This document shows positions 24,547 through 32,275 of a DNA stretch of 33,121 bases, in pieces; the first letter of the stretch is position 1, and the number at the start of each line of letters is the position of its first letter. Source of the stretch: Sulfurirhabdus autotrophica. GTDB taxonomy: Bacteria; Pseudomonadota; Gammaproteobacteria; Burkholderiales; SMCO01. The DNA lies in contig NZ_SMCO01000030.1 in the NCBI RefSeq assembly GCF_004346685.1, forward strand, positions 1-33,121, in the 5' to 3' direction. The translations under genes and the position numbers were made by a program. The notes beneath the pieces were generated by a model. That model worked only from the letters and a program-made list of their open reading frames with translations, was not told the origin of the DNA and did no database searches.

Positions 24547-25029
24547 CTATTGCAAAGCATACCCTTCCAGTTTTTTTAACAATGTTTGATTTTCTTGGGT
24601 GCTGGAATCAAACTCGCGGCTACCCGTACAAATATCGACAGAACCGGTTTTGTCTGCAAAGAACAGATAAGTGTGTCCCACAGTCAGGCTGACACCACAA
24701 TCACCACGACCAAATCCCGTTTCAATTGTTTGAAGAATGGCAGGCTTCCCCTTTAAAATCTGCTCTACGTTAAATTCGCCGAGCTTTCCCCTCCATTGAG
24801 GATGAGAAGGGCGGTTTTTAGTTTCCTGGATATGCGTGATACGGGCGATGAAGACATGTTCTGCCATATCAAATTGTTGTTTTTCGTTCAGTAATATACA
24901 GGAGCATGCGGATGCACTTTGTATGTAAAGCAATGAAATGAAGCTCATGACAAGCGCGATAGCATAGCGGAAACTAAATAGGCTTCTACTTCTGTCGGCA
25001 GGTTTGAAATGGCTGAGGCACTTATTCAT
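24547..25029 (-). CDS. Secreted TIMP-like (netrin/OB-fold) protein
   Basis: 160 residues from ATG 25029, which overlaps the VOC gene stop by 8 bases; longer starts would run far into that gene. Signal region RYAIALVMSFISLLYIQSAS, mature end at ACSC, giving the C-x-C near the N-terminus as in tissue inhibitors of metalloproteinases. Then AEHVFIARI, FNVEQILKGKP, GRGDCGVSLTVGHTYLFFAD and DICTGS, the usual spacing of bacterial TIMP-like domains with four cysteines able to pair. Inhibitor function in bacteria is mostly unproven. A PEP-CTERM metalloprotease gene lies 312 bases further along the same strand. Confidence 0.78.
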   Translation of the reverse strand: MNKCLSHFKPADRSRSLFSFRYAIALVMSFISLLYIQSASACSCILLNEKQQFDMAEHVFIARITHIQETKNRPSHPQWRGKLGEFNVEQILKGKPAILQTIETGFGRGDCGVSLTVGHTYLFFADKTGSVDICTGSREFDSSTQENQTLLKKLEGYALQ

Positions 25030-25381
25030 CCAGATCTGTCCATACAGCATATTCATTGCCGCTCGGGTCGCAAAAATGAAAACGTCGACCACCCGGAAAA
25101 GGAAATATGGGCTTACTGATGATGCCACCTGCAGATCGAATTTTCGATAGTGTCTCATCGATCGCTTGACTATAGAAAACAACTAGGGCGCTACCGTTAT
25201 TGGTAGAAGCGCACAAATCAGATTTATAAAATCCGCCATCAATGCCTTCATTTGAGAAAGCAATGTAATCAGGTCCATAGTCAATAAATGACCAGCCAAA
25301 TGCCGCAGCAAAAAAACGTTTAATTTTTTCCAAATCTTTTGCAGGGAATTCAACGTAATTAATTTTTTCATGAATTTTCAT
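25022..25381 (-). CDS. VOC-family (glyoxalase/bleomycin-resistance fold) protein
   Basis: 119 residues. One vicinal-oxygen-chelate domain built from two beta-alpha-beta-beta-beta halves: INYVEFPAKDLEKIKRFFAA, AFGWSFIDYGPDYIAFSNEG, then VVFYSQAIDETLSKIRSAGG and FHFCDPSGNEYAVW. It belongs to the VOC group often labelled glyoxalase/dioxygenase; substrate cannot be told. No clear ribosome site upstream. Its end is translationally coupled to the TIMP-like gene, though no functional link is obvious. Confidence 0.9.
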   Translation of the reverse strand: MKIHEKINYVEFPAKDLEKIKRFFAAAFGWSFIDYGPDYIAFSNEGIDGGFYKSDLCASTNNGSALVVFYSQAIDETLSKIRSAGGIISKPIFPFPGGRRFHFCDPSGNEYAVWTDLDE

Positions 25382-25477
25382 GGCAGGGTATGGTGATTTA
25401 CATTACTTAATAAATGAAAGTTGGCTCCGCGCTATAGTGAAGCCAACTCGTGTAAATGGATGGATGGCGTTGATACT

Positions 25478-25696
25478 TCATTTTTCCCCATTGCTTTCCA
25501 GTAATTTTTTACGCTCAGCTTCATACTCCTGGTAAGACATGGATTTGTCACTCGGTTTTTGCTCGGATACCGGATTCATGATGACATTTCTGGTTTTGAG
25601 TCCTTCATAAATATTAGCGTAGGCAGTTTCTTTATTTGCACAGCCCGAAAGCAGTAAGATTTGAGCAAAAAAAACAATGGTGAATTTTGTGCGCAT
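25478..25696 (-). CDS. Small predicted lipoprotein
   Basis: 72 residues. Signal peptide with lipobox LLSGC (Cys19), so the mature 54-residue chain would be lipid-anchored. The rest is hydrophilic and charged, with a helical end (MSYQEYEAERKKLLESNGEK). No family recognised. It begins 9 bases after the stop of a second lipoprotein gene, so the two form an operon. Confidence 0.8.
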   Translation of the reverse strand: MRTKFTIVFFAQILLLSGCANKETAYANIYEGLKTRNVIMNPVSEQKPSDKSMSYQEYEAERKKLLESNGEK

Positions 25697-25705
25697 GGAT
25701 TTCCC

Positions 25706-26104
25706 CTATTTCAGATCAACTTGTACCTTGATCAGGCCAGGTTTGGGATGTTCCGGGCCGGGAATTTTTATTTCAATATTAATGCCGAGCGCTTCATCGC
25801 CTCTTTGCCAGGTTTTGTGGTCAAAGCTTACCCAGCGTTTGTATGCGTAAATATCTTTTTTGAGTGTCACATTCAGCGTGTGCTCTGCTTCTTGCGTCAG
25901 GGCTGAACCCTTGATAACTGTTACCACGGGAATGGGTTTGCCAGCAGGGAAAAAAAGAATGAAATCGCCGTTTGCGGGGGTGGGTTTGCCAAATTGCACT
26001 ACAGGGACAGCTTTAAGGGTTTCGGGTGTGGGCTTTATAAAACTCGCGCAGCCACCGAGACCAATTAATGCCAATATAACAAATGAAAGCGAAATGCTTT
26101 TCAT
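25706..26104 (-). CDS. Predicted lipoprotein, upstream partner
   Basis: 132 residues from ATG 26104, chosen for its GGAGAAAAAC ribosome site and because it gives a normal signal MKSISLSFVILALIGLGGC with lipobox LGGC (Cys19). The mature part is mostly beta (VVQFGKPTPANGDFILFFPA, IPVVTVIKGSALTQ, LNVTLKKDIYAYKRWVSFD, EIKIPGPEHPKPGLIKVQVD), suggesting an outer-membrane-attached immunoglobulin-like or beta-sandwich domain. Function unknown. Confidence 0.82.
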   Translation of the reverse strand: MKSISLSFVILALIGLGGCASFIKPTPETLKAVPVVQFGKPTPANGDFILFFPAGKPIPVVTVIKGSALTQEAEHTLNVTLKKDIYAYKRWVSFDHKTWQRGDEALGINIEIKIPGPEHPKPGLIKVQVDLK

Positions 26105-26273
26105 GTTTTTCTCCATCTTCCAGTTAAGAGTATTTAGAAGCAATCAATTGCAGTAACGCACTGATCCAGCAAGAATAGTGTTGTATTGAGAATACTGTTG
26201 TCAATCAATGGATGATGAATTTTTGTTAATCAAGTTTTTGTATGCAGACAAAACAGCTCAAGGCGATAAGTAT

Positions 26274-27002
26274 TTACTGCAAGAAGATTTTTTGTGTGGC
26301 GTTTTTCATGAGCGCCCGCTGAATGTCACTTTCTTTGCCTGATGCCAGTCGGTGTGCCCAGCGAGTTGTTTCAGGTAACCGGAATTTGGTTGTGCATGCC
26401 ATAACATAGTGAATGGCGGTTTGCAGGCTGATTCGATGGCCCGGTGATATATACAGGGGGTTGATGTCAGTGCGGGTTCGTAAAACGGCACCGATTATTT
26501 CGCCTTTATAGGTAAGGGGAGACCAAGCACCACGTTTATTGGGTACTTCGCTGAATTCTCCAATTAAACGGGTTTTGGCAACACCTATTGCGGGTATGTC
26601 GCATAACAGACCAATATGGCTGGCAATGCCAAATCGGCGTGGATGGGCAATCCCTTGGCCATCAACCAGCAGCAGGTCGGGCTGAATATTCAGTTTCTCG
26701 AATGCCGCTAGCACTGCGGGTACTTCGCGAAAAGAAAGCAGACCAGGCACATAGGGAAATTGTGTGGGTAGCCTTGCGATCACATGGTCAACCAGTTTTA
26801 ATTCGGGGAAACTCAATATGGCAATTGCTGCCCGGGTGATGGTATTGGAGGCTTCAAACCCCACATCGATTCCTGCCACATAATGCACTTGTCCGAGTGC
26901 ATCTGAAGTGATAATTTCTGCACAGAGCGCTTTCTGAATGGCAATGGCTTCCTGCGGGGTAACATTCCACGGGTGGCGGGCTTGTATTTTCATAACAGGC
27001 AT
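26274..27002 (-). CDS. nfi: Endonuclease V (deoxyinosine 3' endonuclease)
   Basis: 242 residues from ATG 27002 (MPVMKIQ); ATG 26993 is equally possible, while starts further upstream would overlap hypF. The enzyme nicks DNA one base 3' of deoxyinosine in repair of deaminated adenine. Active-site signatures: AGIDVGFE (catalytic Asp), PGLLSFREVPAVL (Glu), LLVDGQGIAHPRRFGIASH (Asp and His), GVAKTRLIGEF, and the C-terminal LPETTRWAHRLAS. It is head to head with hypF with only about 14-23 bases between start codons. Confidence 0.94.
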   Translation of the reverse strand: MPVMKIQARHPWNVTPQEAIAIQKALCAEIITSDALGQVHYVAGIDVGFEASNTITRAAIAILSFPELKLVDHVIARLPTQFPYVPGLLSFREVPAVLAAFEKLNIQPDLLLVDGQGIAHPRRFGIASHIGLLCDIPAIGVAKTRLIGEFSEVPNKRGAWSPLTYKGEIIGAVLRTRTDINPLYISPGHRISLQTAIHYVMACTTKFRLPETTRWAHRLASGKESDIQRALMKNATQKIFLQ

Positions 27003-27016
27003 TGTAAGTTGACGTG

Positions 27017-29287
27017 ATGACAGATGTCGATAATGATCCATCCGGTTCGGTAGAAACGTATCGTCTGCTTGTTGGCGGACAGGTGCAAGGGGTGGGTTTT
27101 CGCCCATATGTTTACAGGCTTGCGCATCAATATACTTTATCCGGTTGGGTACGAAACCTCTCCGGGCAGGTCGAAATCATGGTTCAGGGGCGTTCCGAGT
27201 CTTTGGTCAAATTTGCCGATCAATTGCTTGCAGAAGCTCCACCTCTAGCTTTTGGACAAATCATTTCCCAAATTGCTTCGCTTGAAAAAAAACTGGAAGG
27301 GTTTACCATTTTATCCAGCACAGAAAGCGCAGCATCGGATATTCATGTTCCACCAGATTATTTTGTATGTGATGAATGCCTGAAAGAACAGCAAGAATCA
27401 TCTGATCGACGTTACCGTTACCCATTTATTAATTGCACCCAGTGTGGTCCGCGTTATACGCTGATTAGTCGGTTGCCTTATGATCGTCCCCATACCACTA
27501 TGGCTGGATTTGAACTTTGCCCTGACTGTCAGGCAGAGTATGAAAATCCGCTTGACAGACGTTTTCATGCAGAACCCATTGCGTGCCCGGCATGTGGTCC
27601 GCAACTTGCGTTTCAAGGTTCGGATTCATCGATAGTCACAGGAAATGACGAAGCCTTAGCTGAAGGTGTGCACATGTTACGGGAAGGAAAAATCCTTGCT
27701 GTAAAAGGCATAGGTGGATATCACCTGATGTGTGATGCCACCAATGAAGAAGCGGTGAGTCGCTTGCGTACTGCCAAGCACAGGCCACACAAACCGCTGG
27801 CTGTCATGTTTCCAAAGGGTGATGGTCTTTTCCGGTTGCAAAGAGAAGTAGTATTGAATCAATACCAAAAAGAATTTTTGTGTGGCCCGATGCGTCCAAT
27901 TGTTCTGTTAAAAAAACGTGAAGATTCAACTTTACCCGCCTCAATTTCAGATGGCCAGGATGAACTAGGGGTGATGTTACCCTATAGCCCGTTGCATCAT
28001 CTGTTACTGAACGATTTTGGCGGGCCGGTGGTAGCGACATCTGCCAATATTAGCGGTGAACCAGTGCTGATAGACAATATTGAAGTCGCACATCGCCTTG
28101 CTCATGTGGCAGATGCATTTCTGCATCATGATCGCACGATAGCGCGTCCGGCAGATGACCCTGTATTTCGAGAAATTGCAGGGGAAATGCGCCCCTTACG
28201 TCTAGGCCGCGGTTGCACACCCTTGGAAATCACGCTTCCCTTCACTTTATCCAAACCAGTATTGGCAGTAGGGGCGCACAAGAAAAACTCCGTGGCACTG
28301 GCTTGGGACAATCGGGTAGTGATTTCACCTCATATTGGTGATATGGGAACGTTGCGGAGTCTGGTGGTATTCGCACAAGTGGTTAAGGATCTACAAGCAC
28401 TTTATGGTGTGACAGCAGAAGTAGTGGTGTGTGATGCACACCCCGGCTATGCCACGACAAAATGGGCAAATAAATGTGGCTTGCCAGTTTTGAAAGTGAT
28501 GCATCATCACGCCCATGCCTCTGCGGTGGCGGGAGAGTTTCCATTAGAGGAAAATCAACTGGTGTTTACCTGGGATGGCACAGGACTGGGTGAGGATGGC
28601 GCTTTATGGGGAGGTGAGGCGCTACTGGGAAAACCTGGGTATTGGTATCGTTTCGCTACAATTAAGCCGTTTTATCTGCCAGGAGCTGAAAAAGCAGGCA
28701 GAGAACCATGGCGCTCGGCTGCAGCAGTTTGTTGGGAGTCTGGGTTGCAGTGGCAAGGAACGATAAAAGAGGCTGAGTTGCTTTATCAAGCATGGCAACG
28801 ACGCATCAATTGCCCGAAAACTTACTCAGTTGGCAGATTGTTTGATGCTGCGGCATCGCTTGTGGGGCTGCTGCAGACGGCCAGTTTTGAAGGGCAAGGC
28901 CCCATGTTGCTGGAAGCGGTTGCTGTGCCGGGAATTGTTCCTGTAAACCTTCCTTTGCAACGTAATGGGGAAGGTATATGGGAGTCAGACTGGTCACCCT
29001 TGTTATCAGTGTTAACTGATGAATCTTTGTCCGTTGCTGAAAGGGCGGGATGTTTTCATTCGTCTATGGTCCATGCTTTATTAGCGCAGGCAATTCGTGC
29101 ACGTGAAGAACATGGAATAAAGGTAATAGGTTTGTCCGGGGGGGTATTCCAAAACAAAATACTTTCTGAACAGGTGGTATCGTTGCTGGAGCGGCATAAT
29201 TTTATTCCCAGACTGGCCGAACGGGTGCCATGTAATGATTCAGGAATTTGCTTTGGTCAGATTGTTGAAGTGGCAGGAAAATTATAA
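27017..29287 (+). CDS. hypF: Carbamoyltransferase HypF
   Basis: 756 residues from ATG 27017 (a GTG immediately before is also in frame). HypF makes the thiocarbamate on HypE that becomes the cyanide ligands. Domains in order: acylphosphatase (GGQVQGVGFRPYVYRLA, about 20-100), two zinc fingers (CDEC/CTQC and CPDC/CPACGP, about 118-194), YrdC-like (AVKGIGGYHLMCDATN, 215-400), Kae1-like (HHHAHASAVAGE, TWDGTGLGEDGALWGGEALL, SGGVFQN, 410-757). All key motifs are intact. It lies 8.7 kb from hypCABD on the same strand and is not in an operon with other hyp genes. Confidence 0.97.
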   Translation: MTDVDNDPSGSVETYRLLVGGQVQGVGFRPYVYRLAHQYTLSGWVRNLSGQVEIMVQGRSESLVKFADQLLAEAPPLAFGQIISQIASLEKKLEGFTILSSTESAASDIHVPPDYFVCDECLKEQQESSDRRYRYPFINCTQCGPRYTLISRLPYDRPHTTMAGFELCPDCQAEYENPLDRRFHAEPIACPACGPQLAFQGSDSSIVTGNDEALAEGVHMLREGKILAVKGIGGYHLMCDATNEEAVSRLRTAKHRPHKPLAVMFPKGDGLFRLQREVVLNQYQKEFLCGPMRPIVLLKKREDSTLPASISDGQDELGVMLPYSPLHHLLLNDFGGPVVATSANISGEPVLIDNIEVAHRLAHVADAFLHHDRTIARPADDPVFREIAGEMRPLRLGRGCTPLEITLPFTLSKPVLAVGAHKKNSVALAWDNRVVISPHIGDMGTLRSLVVFAQVVKDLQALYGVTAEVVVCDAHPGYATTKWANKCGLPVLKVMHHHAHASAVAGEFPLEENQLVFTWDGTGLGEDGALWGGEALLGKPGYWYRFATIKPFYLPGAEKAGREPWRSAAAVCWESGLQWQGTIKEAELLYQAWQRRINCPKTYSVGRLFDAAASLVGLLQTASFEGQGPMLLEAVAVPGIVPVNLPLQRNGEGIWESDWSPLLSVLTDESLSVAERAGCFHSSMVHALLAQAIRAREEHGIKVIGLSGGVFQNKILSEQVVSLLERHNFIPRLAERVPCNDSGICFGQIVEVAGKL

Positions 29288-29515
29288 TGAATGCACTCTC
29301 CCGAGAGAAAAAGTAGGGTATATTCAAAACTGACTTTTGGAATGTATGAGTGGCATCCGTAAGGAATCGTTGCTCCCGATCTGAAGCACAGCCTGCTGTA
29401 TTAAAATAGCCTAGTTCAGAAACAAAGACAGCGACTAACTGGCCGCCGTCTTCACTTTTCATATCTGTAAATTTTGCGACAGACCTTGCTAATTTAACTC
29501 AAAAATTCAGGTAAA

Positions 29516-30118
29516 TCACTTAAATGATGGAAGTGATAACCGTCGTCTTGTCATACTCAATAATCCTAGCAAACCTGCTGCCAACAGCCATGTTGTTGCC
29601 GGCTCTGGAACGGCTGAAACCTGGTTAACGGAAACTTTATCCAAATAAAAGTATGCAGGATCATTCCCGAACTCAAACTTGAGCGCTGTGGCCAATGAAG
29701 TTGCCACGAAGCTGTAAGTATATTGAGTATAGTCCTGTACTGGCATGTCAAATTGGCTGAACAAAGTGGTATTGCCAATTTGGCTTGAAAAATGGTTAGG
29801 AGCGGAGTTCCCTAACCATTCATCATTGGCAAGCCAGTAAGTCAGTGAGTAGGTACTGCCCACTAAAGTAGCAAAAGTTTGCGACAGCGATCCTCCTCCG
29901 GTTTTATTGTAAGCACCTAGTACAGCCGTATAATTTCCGCTTAAAGGGTTAGAGTCGATCACGCCCGTCCAGTTGGTATCGCCAGCTTGAGACCAACCGG
30001 TGAAATCGCCGGTTTCAAAATCACCATTCGTAATCAACTCAGCATGTGCTGAAACTACACTGAGGCTTGTGGCAAAGAGCAGGGCGCAAGTTAAAGCAAT
30101 TTGTTTTGATGTTTTCAA
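29516..30118 (-). CDS. PEP-CTERM secreted protein
   Basis: 200 residues if started at TTG 30118 (preceded by GGGAA), giving a signal peptide MKTSKQIALTCALLFATSLS with cleavage near AHA; an in-frame ATG at 30178 would add a charged 20-residue extension. The mature part begins ELITNGDFETGDFTGWSQAG, the start seen in many PEP-CTERM surface proteins with a jelly-roll domain. It ends with VPEPATTWLLAAGLLGLL and MTRRR, a canonical exosortase sorting signal. Likely exported into or through an extracellular polysaccharide matrix. Substrate or role unknown. Confidence 0.88.
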   Translation of the reverse strand: MKTSKQIALTCALLFATSLSVVSAHAELITNGDFETGDFTGWSQAGDTNWTGVIDSNPLSGNYTAVLGAYNKTGGGSLSQTFATLVGSTYSLTYWLANDEWLGNSAPNHFSSQIGNTTLFSQFDMPVQDYTQYTYSFVATSLATALKFEFGNDPAYFYLDKVSVNQVSAVPEPATTWLLAAGLLGLLSMTRRRLSLPSFK

Positions 30119-30259
30119 GGATTTTTCCCATTTAATATCGTTTGAAGTTGCATGGTAAACAAGAAGATCATCCGGCAAGTCAGATTATTGGCTTTAAGCC
30201 TTCTGCCTGGCTGAACATCTGAACCATGTGGGTAGAAAAGCAAGGTTGGCTTGCGCGAT

Positions 30260-30284
30260 CCTCGTTGTTTCTAATAAAACGAGG
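30260..30284 (-). terminator. Hairpin directly after a PEP-CTERM gene
   Basis: CCTCGTT (30260-30266) pairs with AACGAGG (30278-30284) around an 11-base loop, 2 bases after the stop of the minus-strand gene at 30287. There is no T-run beyond it, so it could be a weak terminator or mRNA-stabilising hairpin. Confidence 0.35.
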
Positions 30285-30286
30285 GT

Positions 30287-30928
30287 TTAACTCGCTTTTC
30301 TTCTTGAAACACCAATCAATCCAATTAAACCAGAGCCTAATAACCAGGCTGCAGCCGGAACCGGTACGGCGCTAGGTGGCAAAGATGCGTTGGTTGAACC
30401 GGCAAACCAGCTGCTTGTAACCTGTGAGTCTTCTGTACTCAATCGGATTACATGGGCTGCAAAATCCAGGTTGACACCAGCGGAGCTGCCTGCAGCACCG
30501 GTTGAGGGATGTACATAATCATAAACGGTGTCCCCAGTAATGCCGATAATTGAGAACGCTAATAATCCAGTGGCGCTATTTTGAGTAGCTGACAATGTTG
30601 ATGTGAATTTACCAAAACCATCCTGGTTTTTATTGGTGGCGTAAGTCCAACTGGTAGGAGCTGAAATGTTCGAGTTGAAAATGGCTTTGGTGGTATTGAA
30701 GCCAAAACTGTCGATTACCCCGCCGGAAAGTAACGGTAAGAGCATTTTTACAGTGAAATCAATGTTTCCACTTGCACCGTCTGCAATGGTGACTTCCAGA
30801 TAATTATTACCATTCGGAAATTGAGTCGTTACATTCGAATTGTCCAGGTAATAGGAAACAGAAGCAGCTTGAGCATTCAACGCGAATATCAAGCCTATAG
30901 AGGCTATTAATTTTGTGATCATTTTCAT
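30287..30928 (-). CDS. PEP-CTERM (VPxPA type) secreted protein
   Basis: 213 residues from ATG 30928 (MKMITKLIASIGLIFALNAQ, cleavage near AQA), with AGGAA 10 bases upstream. The body is beta-rich and Asn/Ser/Thr-rich (VSYYLDNSNVTTQFPNGNNY, YLEVTIADGASGNIDFTVKM). It has the sorting tail VPVPAAAWLLGSGLIGLIGV then SRRK, closely like the tail of the metalloprotease at 23302, so both probably use the same exosortase. The neighbour at 29516 has the VPEPA form. Function unknown. Confidence 0.88.
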   Translation of the reverse strand: MKMITKLIASIGLIFALNAQAASVSYYLDNSNVTTQFPNGNNYLEVTIADGASGNIDFTVKMLLPLLSGGVIDSFGFNTTKAIFNSNISAPTSWTYATNKNQDGFGKFTSTLSATQNSATGLLAFSIIGITGDTVYDYVHPSTGAAGSSAGVNLDFAAHVIRLSTEDSQVTSSWFAGSTNASLPPSAVPVPAAAWLLGSGLIGLIGVSRRKAS

Positions 30929-31227
30929 TATTGTAAATTCCTGATTGGGGTTAGTAGTGCTTTTATTGAGGTGAAGTACATGTGTTTCGTATGGTATCCA
31001 CACTCTTGTAATGTGATAAGCAAATTTCATGCCAAATATTATCTATATGATAGTTATGGAAAATTTATTGAATTTTGGCGTGAGAGTGTATGATTATCAA
31101 CAGGTGCGTCGATTCTTCATTGCAGCAATGTGGGAAAATTTGAATTGGGAAATTTGTTGTTACGTAGTTTGCGTAGTGCGCAATAAATAAATGAGATTGC
31201 GTTATTTCTCCGCTGTGTTGCCTGACC

Positions 31228-31256
31228 TTGACGTTTTACGTAAAACGTACTAATAT
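31228..31256 (+). promoter_or_regulatory. higBA promoter with operator in the spacer
   Basis: TTGACG (31228-31233), exact 17-base spacer, TAATAT (31251-31256). The 18-base perfect palindrome ACGTTTTACGTAAAACGT at 31231-31248 covers the -35 end and the spacer. A HigA dimer bound there would block RNA polymerase. The predicted transcription start is 31262-31264, at or next to the higB start codon. Confidence 0.72.
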
Positions 31257-31263
31257 TTTCAAT

Positions 31264-31545
31264 ATGATTAAAACCTTTTCCGATAAGACCACTGCAGCCA
31301 TTTTTGTCGGATTTGCGGCAAAGAAATTACCACCGGAAATCAGGAAGCGGGCACGGGAAAAGCTGGACATGTTGCACCGTGCGCGTATTTTGGACGATCT
31401 TCGCGCACCCCCTTCTAACAGGTTGGAAGCGCTTTCTGGCAACCGGGAAGGGTTTTGGAGTATCCGTATCAATAACCAGTGGCGCGTATGTTTCCGTTTT
31501 GAAAACGGTGATGCATTTGATGTTGAAATAGTGGATTATCATTAG
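31264..31545 (+). CDS. higB: HigB-type toxin (RelE superfamily mRNA interferase)
   Basis: 93 residues. The fold and motifs fit HigB/plasmid-maintenance killer toxins: LPPEIRKRAREKLDMLHRAR, LRAPPSNRLEALSGNREGFW, SIRINNQWRVCFRFENGDAF and VEIVDYH. These proteins cleave ribosome-bound mRNA. The ATG at 31264 is used because the -35/-10 promoter occupies the only upstream alternative (TTG 31228). There is no ribosome site; the transcript seems leaderless. Gene order toxin before antitoxin is the HigBA pattern. Nine bases separate it from higA. Confidence 0.93.
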   Translation: MIKTFSDKTTAAIFVGFAAKKLPPEIRKRAREKLDMLHRARILDDLRAPPSNRLEALSGNREGFWSIRINNQWRVCFRFENGDAFDVEIVDYH

Positions 31546-31554
31546 GAGCCACAC

Positions 31555-31908
31555 ATGACTATTCGTATAGAAGATCTGCCTGAGATGGATTTCTCTGACG
31601 TAATCACTGGCGAGCACATTCCGCCTACACATCCGGGCGATATATTACTGCACGATTTTCTGGAACCATTGAATATGAGCGCCAATGCGCTGGCCAAGGC
31701 GCTGCATGTTCCAGCAAACCGGATTTCCGGGATTCTGAATCACACGCGTGGAGTGAGTGCTGATTCGGCACTTCGTCTTGCACGCTACTTCGGGTGCACA
31801 GCGGAGTTCTGGTTGGGTGTGCAGGCGGATTACGATTTGAAAACTACGCAAGCCATGATCGGTAACAAGTTGGAAAAAGAAATTACTCCGTTGCCAGTTG
31901 CGGCCTAA
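31555..31908 (+). CDS. higA: HigA-type antitoxin, HTH repressor
   Basis: 117 residues with a HigA/XRE helix-turn-helix: HPGDILLHDFLEPLNMSANA, LAKALHVPANRISGILNHTR, GVSADSALRLARYFGCTAEF and WLGVQADYDL. The N-terminal 35 residues are longer than the minimal form. It neutralises HigB and represses the operon through the palindrome at 31231-31248. TAGGAGCC lies just before the ATG, a much better ribosome site than higB has, consistent with antitoxin excess. Confidence 0.95.
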   Translation: MTIRIEDLPEMDFSDVITGEHIPPTHPGDILLHDFLEPLNMSANALAKALHVPANRISGILNHTRGVSADSALRLARYFGCTAEFWLGVQADYDLKTTQAMIGNKLEKEITPLPVAA

Positions 31909-31965
31909 GTCTTTTTTAGCACCTGTAAGTCGCAATAACCAAAGGGTATGCGCCGAGAGTTAGTC

Positions 31966-32004
31966 CATATACCGTACCAAATTGTCCAATCCGGTGGGTA
32001 TATG
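31966..32004. repeat. Short inverted repeat behind higA
   Basis: CATATACC (31966-31973) and GGTATATG (31997-32004) with a 23-base loop, in the otherwise featureless 250 bases between higA and the remnant at 32159. No T-run; significance uncertain. Confidence 0.3.
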
Positions 32005-32158
32005 CCTTGTTCTAACAATGCATGAAAGGCCAAATACGGCCAGCCCTGATTACCAGCCCATGCTTAAATGGGTTGGTATGAAAGTAATCACAATGCGCCT
32101 GATAGCCTTTTCGTCCCTGATCTCATAGATACTGTGCATTGCACTTTGGTTTTGCACT

Positions 32159-32275
32159 CTACGCGGGCTCATCCCTTCGGTGATAGGGGGTTATTGGCCC
32201 CAATGGAACAGCAATATTCGCGTAAGCAGCCTCAGCGAGTTGTGCTTGTTGAAACAGGTCTTGAATTGTGCTCAT
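32159..32275 (-). pseudogene. Truncated N-terminus of a DLFQQAQLAEAAYA-type protein
   Basis: ATG 32275 overlaps the stop of the preceding pseudogene (ATGA). The translation MSTIQDLFQQAQLAEAAYAN is, as I recall, a recurrent start of large lipase-like or calcium-binding surface proteins in some betaproteobacteria. After about 20 residues the sequence turns into unrelated IAVPLGPITPYHRRDEPA and stops. It is a remnant cut by an insertion, deletion or recombination. Confidence 0.5.

Noticed and set aside
27003-27107. N-terminal extension of endonuclease V to 27107
   Set aside because: It would overlap the hypF acylphosphatase region by about 90 bases and has no similarity to the family N-terminus.
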